A stretch of DNA of 64,000 nucleotides from Stachybotrys elegans (lineage: Eukaryota; Ascomycota; Sordariomycetes; Hypocreales; Stachybotryaceae): the NCBI GenBank assembly GCA_020746835.1, contig JAGPNK010000003.1, positions 1,860,001 through 1,924,000 on the forward strand, in the 5' to 3' direction. Made by a program: the position numbers and the translations under genes. This document shows, piece after piece, positions 55,702 through 64,000 of the stretch. The notes under the pieces are model-generated. The model was given only the letters and a program-made list of their open reading frames with translations, had not been told where the DNA came from and did not search any database. Every line of letters starts with the position of its first letter. Position 1 is the first letter of the stretch.

Positions 55702-57001
55702 TGTTCATTATGAATTGTACAAGACGCATTCCATTTCAATTGACGCTCTCATATTCCTAGCATTGTTACAAGGAGGGTCGCAAGGTGGATAATAAGGTGA
55801 CATAAACGACATATGTGGAGGTTCGAAGACTTGAACTGCTTGGTTTTATACAAACTACTCCTTTTTGTAACTCATAGGAGTTTTATGCCAGGCCTCCTCT
55901 CAGGTTGTTTCAAGTCTTAATAGTGAACTCGTGCCAACAAGACGGCGTGCACTCCCACATTCTCAACCTTGCCTCTCAGTCTATTTATTATGATAGTGTT
56001 GACTGGTTCAACTAAGACATATACCTCATATCCGACAAACCATTTCCAGAAACCAGAAGATCTGGCTACCAAAGAGACCATGGCGTTTTTCCCTCCCGTC
56101 GATTTGACGCTCCAAACGTTGCCAAGAGCAGTGGGTGGATCCTATGGTAAAAGGATCATACAGAATGGTTATCGACCATATCACTTAGAAAGCAATACAC
56201 TTGGATCGTAAATTATGGCAAGTTAATGCTTTGTCTTTTCCAAGAGCTGTCTATTGCTGCGCTTTATGCCAACGTCTCTAGCTCCGAGAACTTTTAGCAA
56301 CTACCATAAGAACCAGTCATGGGTTGAAGCGTAGACCCAGTTAGATTTCAATTGCGCCGGACAGAAAGCAAAGAGAACAAGAAAAGTGGTAGCTAGTACA
56401 GTACATGGGAAGATATCCCTGCTAATGTAAAAAGTAATCTTCGTCCACCACGTCTTACTGTTTATGTTTTATGTCCCAGGCGAGCTTGATTGACCCGTTT
56501 AACCCACACCGACCTACAATCATAGGATTTATTTGAAACAGAATGATCATTCTTGCCATTGCCTTTTGCGGGCAGCTACTCTTTTACGAGATGATGGACA
56601 CACCGCTGGTGACTCAATCTCTCGACACCAAGATTCCAATGGCGAGAATGTAACACCCTCAACGAGATGTTTGGTGTTTGGCATAGAATCTGCAAACCGT
56701 CATGGTTAAATGGTCCGGCTTGTATCGGCACAAGGTTCTTCAGCTGATGACCGCACGTGACAATCTGGATGTGCCAGCAGCCACCGGTACAACTACGGGT
56801 GAGTGGTTAGGAACGTGATGTTTTTGTCGGGAGAGTTGAGCGTCTAGGCAGCTTACAGCCAGACAAGGGAACAAGGACCCAGTTGGCACTACGCCCGGCC
56901 TTCTTTTGCGGGTCTTTCATTTGGTCGGCTGGAATGAATCATGGCATTCAGCAGCCCCGCAGACAACCAGACTCCTCGTTTCCTGATCTGGGGGCGAATC
57001 C
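55702..57001. other. Intergenic, no gene seen
   Basis: 1.3 kb, AT-richer than its surroundings. Frames are short (80 aa or less). Nothing recognised. Confidence 0.5.
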
Positions 57002-58013
57002 ATGAGGCTATTATTCTCACAGGCACAAACTCTGCTTGCCAGCCGCGCAGCATATCCCGTCCGGATCCCCCTTTTACGCGCCCGAAACTCTAAAAACGCA
57101 TTCCTCCGCACCATCCGCAACATGTCCCGCCCGGATTTCAAGACTGTCGAGGCCTCGCGTCCGGAATGGAACCCCTCGTCCAGCTTCCACTACACGCAGA
57201 CTGTCACTCCGGGATGGAAGGTCGGCGATGGGGCCAATCACCTCTACGATGAGGCAGCCGCCGCCAAGAAGCACATCCCTATCGACCCTCAAGAGCAGGG
57301 CCGTCCTGCTGTCTCCAACTACAAGCTGCTCATCTCCGGAATCACCCCCCGGCCCATTGCCTTTCTCAGCACCCGCAGCGCCGACGGCAAGACGACCAAC
57401 CTGGCCCCTTTCAGCTACTTCAATGTTCTGAGCCACGATCCTCCTCTGTTCGTCGTCAGCTTCTCCTCCGGTACCGGCGTCAGCAAGGATAGTCTGCGGA
57501 ACCTGCTCGAGTCCAAGGAGTGCGTCATCAACATCATCTCGGAGCACTACATTGAGGCTGCCAACTCGACCAGCATCAACGCCCCTTATGGCGTCTCGGA
57601 GTGGGAGGTCAGCGGTTTGACTCCCGAGTACGACTGCGAGACGGTCAAGTGCGCGCGTGTCAAGGAGTCCGTCTTCAGCATCGAGGCCAAGCTCGATTCG
57701 TACAAGGAGTACGAGAGCCGAGCCAACCCTGGCAGGATATCGAGCACTGTTGTGACTGTTGAGGGAACCCGTTTCTGGGTACGAGAGGATGCTCTCAACG
57801 AGGAGAAGAATACCATCGATCCCACAGTAAGTTGCTCCGGCGCAGCCAAGAGAGCTAAGCTCACAGAATTTCCAGGTCCTGAGACCCATGGGCCGTCTTG
57901 GAGGCATCACTTACGGAAGGTGCATCGAGGCAATGGAGCTTCCTCGTCCTGATTTTGAGAAGGATCTTGGCGGCCAGGAAGCTTATGAAAAGCTCGCCAA
58001 GAAGTCGTCCTAG
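57002..58013 (+). CDS. Flavin reductase-like domain protein (FMN split barrel)
   Basis: Two exons, 57002-57826 and 57876-58013; 320 aa. From ATG 57002 the first 40 residues are Arg/Ala/Leu-rich without acids, like a mitochondrial presequence; ATG 57122 would give 280 aa without it. The flavin_reduct domain (PF01613) shows NYKLLISGITPRPIAFLSTRS, NLAPFSYFNVLSHDPPLFVVS, DSLRNLLESKECVINI and a C-terminal RLGGITYGRC. Members bind FMN and reduce it or act as small oxidoreductases. No partner monooxygenase is next to it. Exact reaction unknown. Confidence 0.9.
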
Positions 58014-58354
58014 ACGGATGGACACAAACGGTAATCATACGAAGCATGACGTCTTGTGGATACCTTTATACGTCTCTGGGATAGAAATAGTTTCTAGAAA
58101 GAACAGATGTAGACTTATGCGATGAAGGTACGTACTCGTACGAATATAAGGGGTTTCAAGCAGACGGCGGCTACGTTGCATTTTACTGAACGTGGGATTA
58201 GCCACATTTCCATTCAAACAAAACTGTAGAGAACTTTGATCTATGGTATATTCTATTATGCCCACCCAAATCAATCCAAACGCTTATATCCCAATCTAGT
58301 AAAGGAGACCAACATGCTAGTAGTAAATCAAACAACTGCACTATGCTCTGAGAC
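58014..58354. other. Convergent intergenic region
   Basis: 341 nt between two 3' ends. Nothing recognised. Confidence 0.5.
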
Positions 58355-59384
58355 CTAAGCTTCTGCGGTTTCGGTTGTCTCTCCGTTCTTATCATCTCCG
58401 CTGTTCCGCTTTCCGCTCAGAACAGGACCAGGGTGTCCAACATTGAGGCAGATGACGGCAAGACACATGATGACTGACTCGAAAACAATGAAGAGGTCCT
58501 GGTCACGGAACCAGTGGCTGAAGTAGCCGTCGTGGAGCTCGACGATTCGGTAGATGCACCGTAGCAGGATGAGAGCGATGGATAGAAAGAAGAAGGTGAG
58601 GAAGAAGCGCATGGGCTTGTCGATCAAGGGCCAGGAAGGCGATTTCCGGCAGAGGAGTAGATAGTCGACAAACAGGGTGCAGAAGGCGAGCAGGGTGAAG
58701 ACCTGGAAGACGAGGCCGGCAAGGGAGATGTTGACACCCACCTGCACAGCGTCCACGTTGGAGGCGGTGCTCGAGAATGCGCCGCCGACGGCCTGGAGCA
58801 CGAGCGAGATGATGTCAACTGGGATGAAGACGCAGTAGAACAGCTTTGGCGAAAAACGCGAAATAGATCTGTCGACCTTGTTGATGCTGCAAGGGGGTCA
58901 GCCGTCGCCATGATATGGTCTAGTCGGGACAGTCAACATACACTTGAGATAACAGTACGTAGATGGCGGAGCAGAAGAAGACGGGCGAGACGGTGATGCA
59001 GACTACGAGCTGGTTAGCAACCCTTTTTTTTCTTCTTTTTTTTTTCCTTGAGCAGAAGGGGGATGGCTAGGACGGACTGATTTGCATGAGGAAGCCGGAA
59101 AAGTCAAACGGATTGTCGTGAATGATGATGCGGCCGCCGTAGCCCAAGACCTCGAGGATGCATCCCGCCACCATGCACGACATGAAGCCCCACGTGCGGT
59201 AATAGACCCCCTGGGCAACGTGCGCGAACAGACACAGGGCAAAGGCGGCGATGAAGGCGGCGCTGGCGCCGACGTAGGGCTGGTAGTGCAGGACGCTGGC
59301 TTCGAGGGGACATAGCTCGAGCGTGCAGTTGGCGAGGGGCCCAAAGGCGATAAGCCCGTTGGGCAGCTGGGGTAGATGGGACAT
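58355..59384 (-). CDS. RTA1-like membrane protein (lipid-translocating exporter family)
   Basis: Three exons on the minus strand: 59384-59078, 59002-58942, 58886-58355; 299 aa. Seven hydrophobic helices. Family marks are GYGGRIIIHDNPF, the SPVFFCSAIYVLLSQVI helix followed by RFSPKLFYCVFIPVDIISLVLQAVGGA, and FLSIALILLRCIYRIVELHDGY near the end. The first intron has the uncommon donor gtccgt and holds T-rich tracts; it is needed to join LMQI to CITVSP. RTA1/RSB1-type proteins move sphingoid bases or give resistance to membrane-active compounds (7-aminocholesterol in yeast). Divergent from a UPC2-like regulator, which suggests a lipid-stress pair. Confidence 0.92.
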
Positions 59385-60107
59385 GGCGGGTCTCTGCCTC
59401 TCTCTCTTTTTTCTCTCTTTCCTTTCCCTTGCTGTCTTCGTTATATTGTTGTTGGCGTTGGTGAAAATCCTGGGATGGAGGCGAGTCGGGTCGAGGAGTA
59501 GCTTGGCTTATCAGCGAGCGCGCGCAGGGAAAGTTTTTTTGCGACTGTCAGACGAAGCTGAAGCAAAGGAACAGCGCGCCCGTTATTATATGCAGTCAAC
59601 AACACCCTCATACGACTCTTGTCAACCAAACCGTCAGAATCCTGGTTACGAGACCCGAAGAATCCGCTATCGAAAACCTCGCTCCGCCTCGCATAGTCGG
59701 GAATCTCGGGCTCTCAGCCAATCAAAGCAGATCGGGACTTGCTTCCTCCCGAGCTCTCGGTTTTTTCTTTAACTGGCCCCGCTTGTTTCCATGGAGCCCC
59801 TTGAATCTCTTGGACTTTTCACACTCGCGTCCCCTCGCTTTCTCGGTTTTCTCGCTCAGCTGGGCTGAGCTGCTCATTTTCCTACGCGTCGTCGTGCAGG
59901 GCTACGCAATGGACGGGAAACACCATTGCCTATTCTGTCAGTATCTGTATTTTATTTCACACGTATTCCGTCAGCCTGCTTATACGAAGGAGCCGAGACA
60001 ACCCATCTCATCCGACATCCTATTAAGCTTGCTGGGCTGAACTCTCTCTACCAACCACAAGAGACAAAAGCAACCAACCAACCAACCAACCAACCAACCA
60101 GCCAGCC
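59385..60107. promoter_or_regulatory. Divergent promoter of the RTA1-like and UPC2-like genes
   Basis: About 0.7 kb between the two ATGs. It includes a C/T-rich tract on each side and a CCAA repeat just before the regulator ATG. No gene seen. Confidence 0.5.
60071..60100. repeat. (CAAC)n repeat in the 5' leader of a regulator gene
   Basis: About 7.5 perfect units ending 7 nt before the ATG at 60108, so it is almost surely transcribed in the 5' UTR. A CA-rich unstructured leader would suit efficient scanning. Confidence 0.9.
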
Positions 60108-61415
60108 ATGAGCACCGGACCGTCTGAGAACGCGTGGCGCACTCCCCGAGGGCTCGGAACCCCTCGCGCTCCCCATAAATGGCATACCAAGTCTCGCACC
60201 GGGTGCCAGGCGTGCAAGGCCAGAAAGGTCAAGGTACGTTGAATCAATCCCAAGAAAGCAGACACATGAGGGATGAGGCCAGAAACGGCAACCCCAGGGG
60301 ACGTGGGCAAGCGGATACCCGAATCCAGTATGCCCGTACATGGACATAATAGTGGCGACTGCTAACCATTCCCCTCGTGCCCCCTCTGTCGCAAACAGTG
60401 TGACGAATACCACCCCAGCTGCAGAAACTGCACCAAGCGCGGCGTCAAGTGCGATTTCCTGCTGCTGCAGGGCCCTTCGACGCCCTCGATCCCGACGCCG
60501 GCCAATCTCGAGCTGGAGCTGCTGCACAACTGGACCGTCTCCACGTCGTCCACCTTTGCCGTCAACGCCCAGGTCCGCGATGTCTGGCGGGTCCTCGTCC
60601 CCCAGATCGGCTTCTCGACGCGCTACATCCTCGATGGCGTCCTCGCCCTCTCCGCCCTGCACATGGCCAAGCACGACGAGGGCCGCAGGGACCTGCTCCT
60701 CTCCCAGGCCACCCAGTACCACATCTCCTCCCTGAATGAGGCCACCCCGGCCATGTCCAGCGTCACCCGCCAAAACTGCAACAACCTCTTCCTCTTCAGC
60801 GCCCTCACCCTCTACACCACCCTCGCCAGCCCCAAGAGGGAGGAGGACATGCTGATTGTGGGACACGGGGGCATTCCCCAGTGGCTGTTCCTCCTGCGCG
60901 GCGTCGACGCCCTCGTCTGCGCCCAGGAGGAGGTCATCATCTCGTCCGCTGCCTCACTCATCTTCCGCTCCACCGCCAAGGGCGCCCAGTTCTGGATAGA
61001 GCACTCGCCCCCGGAGCACGAGGGCCTCAAAGACCTAGAGGCCGGCATCCGCGCCCGCAACGCCGACGACGCCGTCCGCCAGGAGGCCCTGCTGACGGCC
61101 CTCGAGGCCCTGAAGCGCAGCTACACCTTCCTCAGCCTGCCCTTCAACGACGACGACAAGGTGAGGGGCTTCTACCACTGGCTCTTCTCCGTGTCGGAGG
61201 AGTTCCTCAAGATGCTCAAGGATGCCGACAACGACGCCCTGTGCGTCTTTGCCTTTTACGCCGTCTTGCTCAAGGAGCTGGAGAAGTTCTGGTGGATCCA
61301 GGGCTGGGCCATTCACATTGTCAAGCGGATATACTATTTGCTAGACGAAGAATACCGGCTGGTCATTAGGTGGCCCATCGAGGAGCTCGGATGGGTGCCG
61401 GAGAGGAGGTTGTAG
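60108..61415 (+). CDS. Zn2Cys6 transcription factor, UPC2-like
   Basis: Two exons, 60108-60233 and 60399-61415; the 165-nt intron cuts the zinc cluster after KVK. 380 aa. The cluster C33-x2-C36-x6-C43-x6-C50-x2-C53-x6-C60 starts TGCQACKARKVKCDE, the form seen in sterol uptake control (UPC2/ECM22) proteins. The remainder is helical: LLHNWTVSTSSTF, FLLRGVDALV and the terminal WPIEELGWVPE, as in fungal UPC2-like ligand-binding domains of about 380-400 aa proteins. Divergent from RTA1, a gene type linked to membrane lipids. A role in sterol control is not shown; the label is by family resemblance. Confidence 0.92.
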
Positions 61416-61702
61416 GGTCAGTAGTTGCTCATTTATTTAGATATCCCATCCTCATGTATTCACTCAACAGCCACCTTTCAAATTCCGATTCATTTCAGTG
61501 ATTGGATCATTTCAAACAATTTGGAAACGAAATTGCAGTTTGTTTACCGAGTATGTAAGAATCCGGGTGAGACTGTCTCAGGATCCCAGGGAAAGATCCA
61601 GTCCACGTCAATGTTCAACGACAGACATTCTCATTCCGTGATGCAATCACTTCAGCTTTCTCCTTCTTACATTAACCATCGCATATCAATAACAAATCAC
61701 CT

Positions 61703-62686
61703 TCATCCCTGCTGACGGTTTTGCACGGCACTCTCAATCACCTGGCACAGCTCCGTCTTTCCCCGGACGATCTCCTTCTCATCCCAATTCACCTTGTCCA
61801 CTGCTATGATCCCCCCAGGCAGGAAACTCGTCGCCATCTCGACCCAATCATCTACAATCTCAGGGGGAAACAGCCGCGCATAAAAGTTATGCAGCTCATG
61901 CTTCTCAACGGGCTTCATAGCAACATCCTGGCCTACAGCCTTGGAAAAGCAGCTCTGCACATCCAACGGGCTGTACATCTTGGGTCCGTGGAGTTCAAAT
62001 ACGAAAGGCTTCGAAGGCGGCGCGGATTCCTTGACGAGCTCGGATGCAAGCGTGGATCCAACATCCTGCACAGCGACCATGGGGACGTTAAAGTCCACGG
62101 GCGTGATGGTAGATATCACATGCGGCTCCGGGCCGTGGAGCGTGTCGAGGAAAAACGTCCAGTTCTCCATAAAGTAGACGCACCGGACAAATATGAGCTC
62201 TGGGATCGGCGTCTCGGCAAACACCCTCTCGGCCATGTTGTTGGATTTTATTTCTCCCTAGCCTGAATGTCAATCGGAACACCAGAAACGCCATGGAATA
62301 AATTAGTAGGGCAAGCTCACCACGCCAGTGTCATGCTCGGCGCCCACACTGCTGAGCAGAACAAGCCTCTTCACGCTCCCGGCCTTCTCCACAGCCGCCT
62401 TGACATTCTCAGAGATCTCCTTGGCGTGGGACACGAGATCGCGGCCAGAAAACGACGGCGGCGTGATGGTCAGCACGGCGTCGCACCCGGCAAAGTCGAG
62501 CGACGAGGCATCCTCGATGGTGCCCTCCACGGCCTGGAATCTGGGCGACGATTGGAATTCGGCGGGGACTCGGCTCAGGTTTCGATAGTACCCCTTTATC
62601 TGAATATCTTCCTTGGCAAGAGAAAGGAGAGAGCGGATAGTGGCAGCGGCTGCCTTGGTGCTTGCTGGAGCAATGACAATACGCAT
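61703..62686 (-). CDS. NmrA-like NAD(P)-binding protein
   Basis: Two exons on the minus strand: 62686-62321 and 62257-61703; 306 aa. Atypical SDR with a degenerate nucleotide motif at the N-terminus (MRIVIAPASTKAAAATIR in place of GxxGxxG), then VEGTIEDASSLDFAGCDAVLTITPP, RLVLLSSVGAE and a C-terminal NmrA half with PELIFVRCVYFMENW and VPMVAVQDVGS. NmrA-like proteins sense NAD(P) redox state or reduce isoflavone-like or quinone substrates. The missing glycine motif makes cofactor use uncertain. Start 62686 places the first strand at residue 2, as usual. Confidence 0.9.
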
Positions 62687-63209
62687 GGTTGCCGGATGCT
62701 GCGGGGAGGTGGGCATGAAGATGGTGATGGTGATGATGTCCGCCACGCGGGGGTGGGATGCGCTACGCTTTTTATCGTTGGTCAATCGTAGATCAACGAC
62801 TCCGAGTCCAGCTGGTGGCTTCGTAATAAGCATTTCTAGAGTTTCTACCCCCTCCGTTGGCTCTGTGAGCGGTTAGTCCCTCTTGGCTACACGACCGCTA
62901 AGATCCAGCTCGCTCTTGTTTTGGACATCAAACGTCATATTATCCGTACCAACGATCACGTTACCGTCCACATGGTTCATTACGCCGGCAACTCCTACTG
63001 GCTCTGACCTTGAGGTTGTATTTCGCATGTAAACTCGTTCAACGAGATGATGTTCAACACCCTTATTTGTACCATGGCCGTGGTAAGATTGACGGGAGAG
63101 CAAAGTTCAGCCTGTCTAGAACGTTAAGTGAAAAGGGGAAAGCGTATTCAAAACCTGCTCCATCGTACATCGCCCATATTGTATGTCTCTAGCCCTCTAC
63201 CACTGACTT
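62687..63209. other. Intergenic, no gene seen
   Basis: About 520 nt upstream of the NmrA-like gene and downstream of the hotdog gene. Nothing recognised. Confidence 0.5.
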
Positions 63210-63936
63210 TCATTCCTTGCTTCCGGTTGTCGCGGCCTCGGCGTCCTTCTGAATCCTTCCCTGCCTCAACGTATCGGTCAGAGCATCAATGGCCTCCATT
63301 GTCGCAAGCGTCTCCTCCTTCGCCTCCGAACCCTTGGCGTCCACTTCTATCGCCGCCTTGTTGATCTGAGAATAGCACATCAGGCCTCCAATCTCCCGCT
63401 TCACCACCGGATCCTGGCCCGCTCTGATGACCTCGAGTATCGTTTTGCCCACGTGCTGCTTCATCTTCTCCATATGCAGCTCTTGCTGCTCATATCTTTC
63501 AATGAACTGGCTCAGCATATAGTCGGGTATCTCAGCGCGCGTGCCCCTATCATAGTCGTAAAACACAAGCTCCTCGAAGCACCGGGCCGCCACGCGCCGG
63601 TGGCTCTGGGAGCAGATCATGGCTTCAAGAAAGATGCTGCTGGAGGTTTCGTCGGGCTTCTTGGTAAGTCTATGGACAACAAAGATATTATCCGGGTATC
63701 GTAGAGGCTAGCATCCTCAGGTTAGAGCTTGGGTTGGGCTCGAACGGGACGCAAGCTCACAAATTTGTAATCAGTATATATGGACTTCATAATCATGCCG
63801 GGGCCAGTGGGGGTCATGAGGCTTCGCCACGCAAGTTGTTCCTTGCGGCTCAATCGATCGTCGTAGCCAAATTTGGTGAGCCAGTTGACTCGCGAGGCTT
63901 CCGCATACTTGTTGTAAGTCACGTTGTTGACATGTC
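63210..63936 (-). CDS. Hotdog-fold thioesterase-like protein, 5' end outside the window
   Basis: Two exons seen on the minus strand: 63936-63761 and 63707-63210; the start exon lies upstream, near or beyond 64000. The hotdog signature HVNNVTYNKYAEASRVNW opens the visible part, then LMTPTGPGMIMKSIYTDYKF, the join to PLRYPDN, and SHRRVAARCFEELVFYDYDRG. This is the 4HBT-like family of fungal mitochondrial-type acyl thioesterases. The C-terminal 80 residues are helical and charged. Substrate unknown. The exon before 63936 contributes one nucleotide to the first codon, but its border could not be fixed. Confidence 0.85.
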
Positions 63937-64000
63937 CTGTCCTTGTCAGCCTTTATAAGACATACTTGAGAGACGGTATATACCCTAGCAACTATTAGCA

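Noticed and set aside
57074..57910. 278-aa open frame antisense to the flavin reductase-like gene
   Set aside because: Shadow of strong coding bias on the other strand; no recognisable domain.

Overview
The window is nuclear DNA of a filamentous ascomycete, most likely a Sordariomycete (Hypocreales-like). Supporting signs are many short introns (about 45-75 nt) with GT-AG borders and CTAAC-type branch sites, moderate GC, a tRNA-Asn with an intron at the canonical site, and typical fungal families: UstYa/DUF3328, HET, SAT4/rhodopsin-like, Zn2Cys6, 2EXR, RTA1, GH62 and GH16. About 27 protein genes are supported. Exon borders were read by eye from splice signals and frame continuity; no alignment was run, so family names rest on motifs I recognise.

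Left part (1-20.6 kb): a secreted copper amine oxidase, a GH62 arabinofuranosidase, an SAT4-type 7-TM protein, a 2EXR protein, then a GABA-shunt module. In that module SSADH (minus) and GABA transaminase (plus) share a promoter of about 0.4 kb, followed by a Zn2Cys6 regulator. An F-box-like gene with an in-frame Gln-Glu hexanucleotide repeat comes next, then a 201-bp MITE with TA target-site duplication.

Centre (21.8-39 kb): a secondary-metabolism island. A 7-TM gene, a UstYa-like oxidase, a small secreted precursor with five KEX2-spaced copies of IDVADAF, a second UstYa-like gene and a BBE-type FAD oxidoreductase lie in order. This is the layout of a dikaritin-type RiPP cluster, and the core is one I do not recognise. 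It is followed by the tRNA, a HET protein, a FAD monooxygenase, a third 7-TM protein, a small secreted peptide gene and a third UstYa gene. From about 40.8 to 44.2 kb lie decayed remains, on the minus strand, of an aromatic prenyltransferase (DMATS type) and of the ER-to-ACP end of a highly reducing PKS.

Right part (44.4-64 kb): GH16 glucanase, SDR, ammonium transporter, YCII protein, then a Tyr/Gly-rich secreted protein with dibasic sites divergent from a fourth UstYa gene (a possible second peptide system). The end carries a flavin-reductase-like protein, an RTA1 membrane protein divergent from a UPC2-like Zn2Cys6 regulator, an NmrA-like protein and a hotdog thioesterase cut by the window edge.
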